DNA from: Tetradesmus obliquus | Taxonomy: Eukaryota; Chlorophyta; Chlorophyceae; Sphaeropleales; Scenedesmaceae | Assembly: GCA_030272155.1 (NCBI GenBank) | Contig: CP126202.1 | Location: 62,001 to 126,000 of the forward strand | Direction of reading: 5' to 3' | Length of the DNA stretch: 64,000 bases | Part shown: one piece after another, positions 1 through 15,909 of the stretch | Layout of the letters: every line of letters starts with the position of its first letter | Numbering within the stretch: the first letter of the stretch is position 1 | Made by a program: the position numbers and the translations under genes | Notes under the pieces: generated by a model | Seen by the model: only the letters and a program-made list of their open reading frames with translations | Told to the model about the DNA's origin: nothing | The model's database searches: none

Positions 1-6522
<6,522 letters not shown>

Positions 6523-6574
6523 ACGCAGGGAGGCTTGCTTTTGTTTGAATGCGTAGAAGTTGCGAGGGCGATGT

Positions 6575-6660
6575 TTCAGAGGCCTGGCATGGCTATGGGT
6601 GGCATGGATGGGGGCGGCGGTGGTGGTCAGTGGGAGGACAATGCGTGGGGCTGGGGTGAA
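6575..6660 (+). repeat. Copy of the last-exon tail in the 3' UTR
   Basis: The segment coding GPGMAMGGMDGGGGQWEDDA at the C-terminus recurs about 115 bp downstream of the stop, reading PGMAMGGMDGGGGGGQWEDN, outside the coding sequence. Confidence 0.8.
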
Positions 6661-7015
6661 GGGGGAAGGGGAGGGGAGTGTGCTGCTGGTGCTTACATTA
6701 GCAGATATACAATCCGACTTGACGGGTGCTTTGATTTAATCAAGTTTGCTTCGACAGCGTGCCTGATTGTTGTGCGCCTTGCCAGAGGCATGTGACGAGG
6801 CAGCACCGCAACACGCTGTCAGCAGCGCTGCACTAATCGTCAGGTGTTGACCTGAGTTGGCGGCGAAGGGGAGGGGGCGCAAGAACTGTCATTGTTGGCA
6901 GCTGTGGGATGTGCGCTGGGCGTGAACACTTGACTAGGGGGGACACTGCACGAGCATGCTTGTGCACATTCGCTGCACGTTTTGTTTGCCTGCAGGCTCA
7001 GCTGTTGTATCCCCC

Positions 7016-7062
7016 TATGAGCCTCTCGTTGGCTCCTGACTGGGGTTCCCACTCCTCGTTGA
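7016..7062 (+). repeat. Dispersed repeat, copy 1
   Basis: ATGAGCCTCTCGTTGGCTCC followed by TTCCCACTCCTCG resembles the copy at 14896-14958 in the same orientation and the inverted copy at 19356-19420. This copy is the most diverged. Confidence 0.5.
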
Positions 7063-7067
7063 GTGGA

Positions 7068-7090
7068 GCATGTAATGTAATGTAATGTAT
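7068..7090 (+). terminator. Polyadenylation signal cluster of the TmcB-like gene
   Basis: Three overlapping TGTAA motifs (ATGTAATGTAATGTAATG) lie about 550 bp after the stop at 6522. TGTAA is the usual green-algal polyadenylation signal. Whether the transcript ends here is inference. Confidence 0.55.
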
Positions 7091-7626
7091 GCGGCCTGCA
7101 GGGGCTGTATGCGGCCTGCAGGGGCTGGTGTATGAGGCGGGGGAACGTCTGACTGTCATAACATGACAGCTGACTGTCATAACTGACATGCCATGCGGTT
7201 GCTTGACGCAAGGTCGCCAGCATGCTGCTGTTTGTCAGCTGCTTGCAGTTTGTCTGCCTCCTACATGTGGCTGTGCGGCAACAGCCCGTTGCCCTGATTG
7301 TCAGAGGCACCATCACACTGTGCGGGAGCACTGCTGTGTGCGTGGCAGCATATGGCGGCTGCCTACCTGCCAGCCTTGCAGTGGCGCATAACAAAATGAG
7401 CCGTTCGGATGCACCTGGGTGGCTGCCGCAGGCCTGCCATGACATGGACTTGGTGAGGTGGGTGTTGATGTTGGGGTGGGGGGAGGGGGGCAGAACACAA
7501 TATTGTGTTTGTTAGTAGTTGCACTCTGCACACATAAAAACTTGGGTTGTTGTCTGCTACAGCACACACAAAGTTGGCTGTTATGTTGAATGGTGGGTAG
7601 CGGCACATGTACGCGTGAGTTGCAGC

Positions 7627-7707
7627 ATGTGATGACAGTTCATCATCATCATGTTACTCATCAAGCCATAGCATCAACGCCATCGGCGTTGATGTGATGA
7701 CAGTTCA
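7627..7707 (-). mobile_element. 49-bp relic of a LINE 3' end with 16-bp target-site duplication
   Basis: ATGTGATGACAGTTCA occurs at 7627-7642 and again at 7692-7707. Between them lies TCATCATCATGTTACTCATC and AAGCCATAGCATCAACGCCA, identical over about 45 bp to 30553-30598, the 3' terminus of the retrotransposon fragment at 30534-31205, in the same orientation. This is the form expected of a severely 5'-truncated non-LTR insertion. Confidence 0.85.
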
Positions 7708-9011
7708 CGGCCTATTTTATCTTTTGCTCAGGGCCGCATGTTGCAGTTGAGACACCACAGCCGCAACTAGCAGGCCCACAGTGCAATGTCGTAGTGTGAC
7801 CAGAACGCACAAAGAGAACGCACAAGGTTGCAAGTTGACATTATTGGCTGACAGTCGTATCGGGGCTCCATGCTGGTGTGCCGGTTCTGTTGCTGTCTCG
7901 CCGCATCCACAGAAGGTGGCAGCCGCTGCCGGGCGACACAGCTACTGCCACGCTTGCTCTGCGCCAAAGCGACACTATGCCGCGCAGCAGAGCAGATGGC
8001 ATGTGACCAGTGCTGTGTGCTGGGTTTCTGGGGCTGAGAATGGATGAACTGAACTTTCTGTTGCATTTTTATTGTAACATGGCTGATCATGCACCTCCGC
8101 AGCGCTGTTTGTTCTTGGCAAACGTCACAACACTCAGGGTAGGCGGCCCAATGTGTTGTCAAGCAATGAATGGTGCGCCTGCCTAGCTGCTCACGCTCCC
8201 TGAGAGGTTATGGTCTGCAACTGTAGCACCTCTGTCAGCGTTTCCTGCAAGCTCAGCTCGCTAGCAGTGTGCGAGTCTGCTCATGTGTTGCAGCTGCAGA
8301 TGGCTGCGGCACCTGGGTTTTTTGACAACACACATGACTAACCGCTTGCAGTACAGCTCAGCAACAATGTGTGATAGAATAGCCAGTTGACAATCAAGTG
8401 CGTTGCTGGACTGTTCAACTGACGGGGACTCAGGCAGCACAAGCACTTCACTTGCCAGAGACAGCCTGCCAGGCTGATTGACAGGCATACTCAGGCGCGT
8501 ATATCAAATTCTGATCTGTTATGTTTTAGTGGTCATGGCATCACGAGAGACCCTCTTGGGATTTTAGAGAGGCCCAAAAGCTCCTTTGAGCTCAGCCCCA
8601 GTGGATGTCTACATGTAGACTTCATCACAGAGTGTGGCGGACCTCGTCGTGCGATTTACACAGGATGAGAACCACTGATAGGTCTTTGAAAATACCTCAC
8701 TTTCAAACCCTAAACTACAGCCAGCACCTGCCGTGCTGTCCATTGAAAGGCAATGGGTGAGAATTATAGCCGTAACTTTCGGTTGTTCCTTCATCTGCTT
8801 GGCTTACGCAACGGCTGTTGGAATATTTCCGACACCACTCCTGACAAACGTATCGGCAGCTGTGCTGTCCTGTATGCTGAGCTCCACACGAACCATTGCA
8901 GCCGAAGCACGTAGTATTGACCACTCTATATGGATCCGTTGATGGTCGGCTGTGACAAGCACTACAGGCGTGGAACATAGCAGGACAGCAGCAGTCCCCA
9001 CAATCACAGCA

Positions 9012-9625
9012 ATGGCGGGAGCAGCTGGAGCAACCGGCAACATGGCTCACCAACTAGCAGCCACTGGGAGGGTGATCATGTACGATGGTGAGCAGATGGT
9101 GCGAGAAGCAGCTCCTGCAAGGGCCTGGTGCGTCAGCAGCAGATGCCCTTTTTTGACCTGGTATGCCTCAAGCGTGAAATTTTCATGCGGCACTGTGCAG
9201 GGTACGCATGGGCCCGCACTGCTAGCAGTACATTGCTAGTACTGTGGGCAATAGCGGGAGTGGGTTTGCCCACCCTCTGCAGCACTGTGCTGGTGCCTGT
9301 TGACTTCCGCTTGTTGTGTCCCTTCCAGGCGTGTGCAACTTGTGTAATGCCGCTGTACGCTTCATCATCAAGCGGGACCCGCAGAAAAACCTGCTCTTCT
9401 GCAGCGTGCAGAGCCCCAAGGCAGAGCCATACCTGCGGGGGTGAGCCAGGCAGCAGCAGCAGCAGCAGCACCAGCAGCACCAGCCTTGGATGGCAGCACG
9501 CTGCCTTGTTTGCATACCTTCTTGCTGCAGTGGCACTGCACGCTGTCTCATCTATGTGTGCCGGCTGCTGTGTAAGTCGACATCGCCGCATACAGAATCT
9601 GGCATGCAGCACAGACAGCAGCAGC

Positions 9626-9658
<33 letters not shown>

Positions 9659-9930
9659 GTGTCCTGCAGGAGCTGTCGCCCATGGTGGGCCATCTACAAT
9701 ACAACACCAGCCGCTCACACCTGCTGCACGCGCCTGCTGCCGCTGCTGCTGCTGCGCCAGGCTGGGCTTCAGCCGCGGTGACGCGCTCAAGCGCTTTATC
9801 TTCATCCAGGAGGACCGCTGGAGCGAGGGCAGCACCGCAGCGCTGGAGGTACGGCGTGCAGCAGCAGCAGCAGCAGCGGCAGCAGCAGCAGCAGCTGTAG
9901 CATTGATGGCATTTGTACATACGGAGTAGC

Positions 9931-10008
<78 letters not shown>

Positions 10009-10282
10009 GTGGCAGCAACAGCAACAACAGCAGCGGCGGCGGCGGCAGCAGCATCTTCAAGGCAGCAGCTACTAGTACTAGAAGCAGCAGTGAGGTGGCA
10101 GCCATAGAAGGAGCGGTTGCAGCAGGGTTGGACGCGCGCAGCAGCGAGCTGGGAGTGGCAGTGCAGCCAGCACAGCTTGTAGCAGTTGGCAGCAGTGCGC
10201 TACCTACTCCTGTGCAACACAGCGCGTGCTGTTTTAATGCGTTGCCAGGACATGTGTGACTGCATAATTACTCTCTTCACAC

Positions 10283-10335
<53 letters not shown>

Positions 10336-10784
10336 AGATTGCGGGCTACATGCGCCCGCCCTGGCCGCTGCTGAAGAGCCTCATGGCGGTGCGCGCGGCA
10401 ACCAGCAGCAACAGCCAGCAGCAGCGGTGGCAGCAGCAGCAGTGCAATGCGTGCTTGCTGCGGCCTTGACAGCATGTTGCCACCGCCTACAAAACCAGAG
10501 CGCCGACCCAGGAGATGCCTCTCCGTGTGATGTCTGCGCCAAGGGCACACTTGATTGGGGTCCCTGGGTAGGGCAGCCCAGGGGTGTCCTGGCCAGACAG
10601 AGCAGCCCAGGAGTGTAATATGACAGTTTTAGGCATGGTAATTGCACAACCGTTTACCTGCAAGCAATGCTGTGTGCTGGCCGTCAGTGTCGGCAGGCTC
10701 ACCAGGCAGCAGCTGCCACTGTGCAGCCCAGAGCCGCATGGCATGCCATCAGTGCTCACGCTCAACGCCGCCCCTGCTGCCGCC

Positions 10785-10816
<32 letters not shown>

Positions 10817-11213
10817 AGGTGCCGCTGCCCGTGCGTGAGGCTGTGTACGACATCGTGGCCGCCAACCGCTACAGCTGGTTCGGGCGCAGCAAGGTCTGCC
10901 AGGTGAGGGGCTGGGCTGCCGCCACGCCTACAGCCACAACACACTCGGGTCCATCTGCGTTTTCTCAGCAAATGGCTGAAACAAGCGCTGCATTGCCGGC
11001 ACAGCTTCATGTGGCGCGCAGGCGCTGCCTATGGCCGCACACTTGCATGCTGGGGTAAGCTGAAGCTGCTGCTGCAGGTGCCTGACTCGTCTCTGTTGAG
11101 GCGCTCCCTTGATGCTCTCTGACGCTGCTACTGCTGCTGCTGCTGCTGCTGCTGCCAGGTGCCAGACACATCGGTGCTGGAGCGCTTCCTTGACGCTCTA
11201 TGACTGCTAAAAG

Positions 11214-11262
<49 letters not shown>

Positions 11263-11306
11263 TGCCGCACACATCGGTGCTGGCGCGCTTCCTTGACGCT
11301 CTCTTA

Positions 11307-11366
<60 letters not shown>

Positions 11367-11504
11367 CAGGTGCCGGACACTAGCGTGCTGGAGCGCTTCC
11401 TTGATGCGGAGGACCTGGTGCTGGGCCGCTGCAGGGAGCAGGCCATGGCGGATGACGCGTGGAAGGAGGAGCGCGAGCGCCACTGGCAGCGCTGGGGCAA
11501 GTAG
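9012..11504 (+). CDS. DCC-family thiol-disulfide oxidoreductase (DUF393)
   Basis: Six exons join in phase: 9012-9087, 9329-9440, 9761-9848, 10338-10388, 10819-10902, 11370-11504, giving 181 residues. The first junction (phase 1) builds VIMYDGVCNLCNAAVRF, which holds the family-defining DxxCxxC (Asp, Cys, Cys). Further family hallmarks follow in order: IIKRDPQKNLLFCSVQS, GDALKRFIFIQEDR, GYMRPPWPLL, and YDIVAANRYSWFGRSKVC near the C-terminus. The family is small (about 130-200 residues) with a thioredoxin-like CxxC centre; its substrate is unknown. The first ATG after an in-frame stop (9012) was chosen; a second in-frame ATG lies at 9042, and an upstream exon or transit peptide cannot be excluded. 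Introns 2, 3 and 4 carry CAG arrays near the donor and introns 3-5 CTG arrays at the acceptor. Both ends of the last exon are surrounded by decayed copies. Confidence 0.88.
9859..10007 (+). repeat. (CAG)n arrays near the donor of DCC intron 3
   Basis: Interrupted CAG/GCA arrays at 9859-9898 and a long one at 9931-10007 begin ten bases after the donor at 9849. The same intron has (CTG)17 at 10285-10335 running straight into its acceptor. Confidence 0.95.
11078..11369 (+). repeat. Three decayed copies of the DCC last-exon start
   Basis: CAG plus GTGCC(T/A/G)..ACA.CGGTGCTGG..CGCTTCCTTGA(T/C)GC is found at 11078, 11159 and 11262 before the true exon start at 11370. Spacings are 81, 103 and 108 bp, and (CTG)n arrays separate the copies. 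Each copy soon loses the frame (for example CTCTATGAC). Confidence 0.9.
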
Positions 11505-12367
11505 CGCCACCAGCTGGGCAGCAGTGTGCTGCGGGGGTGGGGTGTGTGGAACGGAGAGAGCGCGAGCGCCTGCGGCAACGCTGGGGCAAGTAGCGCTCCA
11601 CAAGCTGGCGGCGGCAGCAGCAGCAGCAGGTGGGGCAAGCAGCGCCACTGGCAGTGCTGGGGCAAGCAGGCGTGCGCGGGCGCCAGCAGCATCTGCAGCA
11701 GCAGCATCTGCAGCAGCAGCAGTGTGGTGAATAGTGGGGTGTGGCAGGGGCAGCACAAGTGCCGCTGGTAGCGCTGGGGCAAGTAGAGCAGAAGCAGCAG
11801 CTAGGTGTCCGAGACTGGCTGTGGCTCACTTGCTGCGTGTTGGCCCAGTGCTGGATGTGCCACTGCCACTGGCACTGCCTGGCGCAGTTAAAACTTAGGT
11901 GCTGCAATAAGCACCTGTATACAGCTATGTTTGTTTGATACAGCTTACGCTAGCATAGCACATACATAATGTCTCCATGCCACAGTTGACCAGCGCCGCA
12001 GGCTGTGCCAAGGTTTGGGCAGCAAGTCCAGGCATGCACCAATGCTGCAGGCAGTTGCTGCAGGCCTTGCTGCTGCCTGTGTTTTTGATAAGCTGGATTT
12101 TGCGATAGGAGGCGTGCATGCATGCTTCAGCAGTCGGCTCTGGTAGCAGTACTGAATTTTTGACCATGTGTAACAGTCCAGTGATGGGGTCTCACGGGTC
12201 CAAACACCAGATGCAACAGTGCTCTCATGCTTACATGAACTCGTCGTTCAACGTTACGCGCATTGAAGACCTTGTAGATATTGGAGCCACTGCTGTTCTT
12301 GCCCGTCACCACTTCGGCTGTCGCACCGGCTTGATCGAAGCTTCATTGGCCAGCACCACCGCTCCAA
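11505..12367. other. DCC 3' UTR and Psb27 upstream region
   Basis: Repeated exon-end copies fill the first 290 bp. A TGTAA motif at 12169-12173 could end the DCC transcript. The rest, up to the Psb27 start, shows no recognisable gene or clear promoter motif. Confidence 0.45.
11545..11790 (+). repeat. Copies of the DCC last-exon end in the 3' UTR
   Basis: The terminal coding block GAGCGCGAGCGCCACTGGCA through GGGGCAAGTAG is repeated, with substitutions, at about 11558-11595, 11638-11670 and 11755-11787, all after the stop at 11504. Confidence 0.85.
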
Positions 12368-13292
12368 ATGCAGTCTCTAAGCTTTAAAAGAACGTGTGTG
12401 CGCCATGTCCGGTCGCAGCAGCAGCGCCTGGTCGTCAGATGTTCACACAGCAGGAGCAGCAGCAGCAGCAGCAAACCAGCAGCGCAGCAGCAGCAGCAGC
12501 AGAGCAGGAGGCAGCAGCTGCTGCAGTCCTCAGCGTTGCTGGTGCTGTTGCAAGCTGGCGAGGCAGCAGCAAATGTAGCGGATGATCTGGAGCGGCAGCT
12601 GCCCGGGCTACCTGCAGGGCAGCAAGCAGTGGAGCTGCCAAAAGGTGCGTTGCATAAGGGGTCTGTCTGCCGCAAACAGCATTCCTGCACCTATGCGCGC
12701 TTCTTTAATACTACCACCTGCCACACATTTGCCCCAGTCAGTCACTGGTGTCCCTACGCCGACCTTGGGCGGAGCCAGCTGGCTGTACAACACTGCAGGC
12801 AGCAGCACGCGCCCTGTCCCACTCGCCCTTACTGCGTTCACAGATGCTTCTCCTAGCTTGCTGAAGCTATGCTCAGCGTGCTGCTGCTGCTGCTGCTGGT
12901 GCAGCGTACAGCCGCACCATGCATAAGCTGGTGGATGCGCTGCGGGCCTCCATTGAGGCGGAGGCGGACGGCGCCAAGGAGGCAGAGGTGCGGCAGCAGC
13001 AGCAGCAACAGCAGTAACAGCAATAACAGCAGCACCACCACAGCAGCAGCAGCAGCACGGCAGCAGCAGCAGCAGCAGCAGTCACATTGATGACTCCATA
13101 AGCAGCACGGCAGCAGCAGTCCAACACCAGCAGCTGAAAACTAGCCGGGGAATAGCGTAATATGAATACGCATCACTTCAAATCACTGCGGCACACTCCC
13201 CCCTTGCAGGTGCGGCGCAAGGCTGATGCCGCCGAGGAGCTGGTGAGGGAGTGTGCCGAACGCCTGTTCGACAGCCCCCTACTCAGTGTGTG

Positions 13293-13343
<51 letters not shown>

Positions 13344-13441
13344 ACTGCCCCCCTGCAGGTGCGGCGCAAGGCCGACCTAGCCAAGGAGCTGGTGAGGGAG
13401 TGTGCTGAGCGCCTGTTCAAGAGCTCCCTACTCAGTGTGTG

Positions 13442-13495
<54 letters not shown>

Positions 13496-14324
13496 ACTGC
13501 CCCCCTGCAGGTGCGGCGCAAGGCCGACCTGGCCAAGGAGCTGGTGAGGGAGTCTGCTGAGCGCCTGTTCAATAGCTCCCTACTCAGTGTGTGTTGCTGC
13601 TGCACTGCCTCCTGCTGCAGGTGCGGCGCAAGGCCGACCCCGCCAAGGAGCTGGTGAGGGAGTTTGTGGGCAAGTGGCAGGACAACCCGGCAGTGGCGGG
13701 GGACCCCTCACACGACGAGATGCGGGGTGAGTGATACTCATAGTATCCCAGAGGGCGGATATGCATTGTATCCTAGAGGGCGGGACAGCTGGTATTGGCT
13801 GAGAGAGGGTGGGGCTGGACATGAGCTGCAAGCAGCGGCGGTCCCGAAACCGTGGGCGGCATGCCTAATTGGCACACTGCTGGCTGCACGAATGCAGCTG
13901 CCGCCGCTGAACAGCAGCACGGCTTGCCTCCGCTGCTGCGCACACGTCTGTGCACACTATCGTCCAGGACTTGCCTTGAAGGGCGCACGCCGTGAGCTGG
14001 TGGCTGTGGCGCAGCCCCTTGATGCGCTGCTGCCCCTGCCGCCATGCTCTCTCCTTACACGCGCTGTCTCAGGTAGGCTGCTTCTCTCTGTTTGCCTGAG
14101 GCCGTTTTCAGCTACAACTAATAATTATGTTTGCTTTACACCTGACACATTCTTTCTGCTGCTGTTTGCCGCCTGCAGGCGTGCTGAGCGAGCTGGGCCG
14201 CTTCTACCAAAGCGCAGGGCCGCGCAGCAGGCTGAGCGCGGAGGTGAAGGGCCGCGTGCTGCAACGCTTGGCGGCAGTGGAGGCGGCGCTGCCAGAGCAG
14301 GAGAAGAGCCTGCTGGGCTTTTGA
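12368..14324 (+). CDS. psb27: Psb27, thylakoid-lumen photosystem II assembly factor
   Basis: Four exons join in phase: 12368-12644, 12905-12987, 13621-13726, 14179-14324 (203 residues). Mature part: AYSRTMHKLVDALRASIEAE, then ADPAKELVREFVGKWQDNP, VAGDPSHDEM, LGRFYQSAGPRSRLSAE and RVLQRLAAVEAAL. Spacing and residues fit the four-helix Psb27 family, which binds CP43 during PSII assembly and repair. Residues 1-90 look like a bipartite lumenal leader: a basic, Ser/Gln-rich chloroplast transit part and then SRRQQLLQSSALLVLLQAGE with a twin Arg before a hydrophobic stretch. That pattern suggests Tat-dependent lumen import (inference). The start is the first in-frame ATG giving this leader. Three upstream copies of exon 3 and two downstream copies of exon 4 surround the gene; the exon choices used here are those giving the longest family match. 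Confidence 0.87.
13210..13620 (+). repeat. Array of Psb27 exon-3 copies separated by (CTG)n
   Basis: The acceptor and first ~60 nt of exon 3 (GTGCGGCGCAAGGCCGACC onward) occur at 13210, 13359 and 13511 before the true exon at 13621. (CTG)n of about 17-18 units follows copies 1 and 2. In every copy a GTGAGGGAG donor-like site follows 33 nt in, so each copy is an AG-flanked, GT-flanked block of 11 codons in phase 0 (VRRKADxAKEL). Confidence 0.92.
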
Positions 14325-14388
14325 TGGGCAGCAGCTTTGTGAGGCAGCAGCAGCAGCAGCGTGGCGGCAGCAGTGCGGCAGCAGAGGC

Positions 14389-14641
14389 GACGGCAGGCTG
14401 AGCGGCGCTGTGAGGGGCCACATGCTGGCATGCTTGCAAGCGGTGGAGGCGGCGCTGCCGGAGCAGGAGAAGAGCCTGCTAGGATTTTGATGGGCAGAAG
14501 CAACTTAAGGCAGCGGCAGCAGTGGCAGCGGTGGGGCCCCGCAGCAGGCTGAGCGGCGCTGTGAAGGGCGACATGCTGGCGCGCTTGCAAGCATTGGAGG
14601 TAGCACTGCCTGAGCAGGAGAAGAGCCTGCTGGGCTTTTTA
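14389..14641 (+). repeat. Two copies of the Psb27 last exon downstream of the stop
   Basis: Exon-4 sequence from GCAGGCTGAGCGC to GAGAAGAGCCTGCTGGGCTT recurs at about 14391-14493 and 14541-14641, spacing about 160 bp. Copy 1 retains the TTTTGATGGGCAG stop context. Confidence 0.9.
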
Positions 14642-14895
14642 TGCCGCATAGAGCCAGTCGGAGAACATCAATTCGTCATTTTACATGACTGCAGGCGAGG
14701 ATGAGCCTGCTGGGTTGGTGACCAGGCGCCCCTTCACGAGATGGCGGCCGCCGCCGCGGCAGCAGCGGCAGAATGCGAGGGCAACTTGCCCATTTAATGG
14801 TGGCTACTAGCTTGCTGCCACTGTGCTATGCTGGCAGCACAGGCGGCGAGCCTGTAGCATGATGAAATCCAGGATGCTTGATGTAGTGGTTGCCC

Positions 14896-14958
14896 AATGA
14901 GCCTGTCATTGGCTCGAAAGTGGGCTGTGTTCCCGTCGTGTAACACACAAATCGTGAT
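14896..14958 (+). repeat. Dispersed repeat, copy 2
   Basis: CTGTGTTCCCGTCGTGTAAC plus ACACAAATCGTGAT at 14925-14958 is the reverse complement, with two mismatches, of 19356-19389. The 5' part resembles 7016-7062. Confidence 0.75.
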
Positions 14959-15836
14959 GGGCTTCTCGACAACCAACCGTGGTGGCATTGTGCAGCGAGG
15001 CAGGCCTGCCAGTGGCGGCAGTGGTGTGATGTCATAAGGGATACAGTATATCATGTGACAAGGTTGCTGCATCTGAATCTCAAAACTCAGCTTCCAGCAT
15101 CAGCTTTAACCCACTGCTTACATGTTGTCATCAGCAAAGTCACCCTTGGCAACTGTAGCATTTGGGTGTGCCCTGGGCTGGTGGCGGCGGCCACCTGCTG
15201 TCCACCAGCGTCAGCACGTTACTAACATGGGCCATGGTGACGATGAAAGCCACAGCACAATTGCCTGCTAGCATGATGCAAGCGCTTGCAGGGCGCTTTG
15301 GCAATGTCATTGCGCCGGCGCTGAATTTGGGTTGGCAGAAGCCACTGGCTGCACATGCCTTTCTGGGAGCAGTGGCACTGCTCGTACGAGATGAACAAGA
15401 AAGGTGTAAGATCAGCGCATACGGCTGCATGCAAATAATCATTTGCCATGATGGCAGGTCCATGCATGGATCCATATGGATCACAAATGGGGTAGAAGTA
15501 AGCTATTCTTCCACAGTCAACGGTTGGGTAGCCTAGCCTGCCAACGCTCCTAGCCTAGCTGCGGCAGCGCTGGTTTCAGTGCTGCGCGGATCATGCACGA
15601 AAACAAGCAGACGCACGCACTACCATACACATCAATTTGCGTGCATGTGCATCACAAGGCAGTGTAGAAAACAAGGCTTGCCTGGCAGCCAGCCAGCAGC
15701 CCATCAATAGTGTCTGCTCAACCCCTGCTGCGCTTTCCGAGCTGATGCTGCTGCACTTCAACGCCGCCCAAACATGCAGCACTTCATTGGCAACATGGTG
15801 CCTTGCTTGCTGTGCAAAGCCCAGCTACCAGTAAGC

Positions 15837-15837
<1 letters not shown>

Positions 15838-15885
<48 letters not shown>

Positions 15886-15908
15886 ATGCTGCTGCTGCTG
15901 CTGCTGCA
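15838..15908 (+). repeat. (CTG)n array abutting the BTB gene stop
   Basis: About 23 CTG units with one CTGATG interruption lie immediately after the stop codon of the minus-strand BTB gene (CAG on its sense strand). Confidence 0.95.
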
Positions 15909-15909
15909 G

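Larger units (their letters stand above)
6523..9011. other. Intergenic: 3' UTR, relic retroelement, no recognised gene
   Basis: Apart from the repeated exon tail, dispersed repeat, TGTAA cluster and retroelement relic listed separately, no conserved protein is recognisable. The segment 8500-9000 just upstream of the DCC gene probably holds its promoter and 5' UTR, but no clear core motif is visible. Confidence 0.6.
14642..15909. other. Convergent intergenic region
   Basis: Between the Psb27 and BTB gene 3' ends. It holds a dispersed repeat (14896-14958), a TGTAA at 14939-14943 and TTACA at 15118 (TGTAA on the minus strand), and a CTG array next to the BTB stop. An open frame at about 15237-15536 on + matches nothing I recognise. 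Confidence 0.5.

Noticed and set aside
8715..9053. Minus-strand Cys-rich open frame (CSSCSRHCCDCGDCCCP)
   Set aside because: It overlaps the start of the DCC gene antisense and its Cys come from GCA-rich sequence. No domain spacing fits a known Cys-rich family.
12118..12387. 89-codon frame just upstream of Psb27
   Set aside because: No family resemblance, and it overlaps the Psb27 start in another frame. Probably 5' UTR sequence.
15162..15536. Open frame with LGWQKPLAAHAFLGAVALLV
   Set aside because: Moderately protein-like but with no family match I can name, equally open on the other strand, and no splice support. Left as intergenic.
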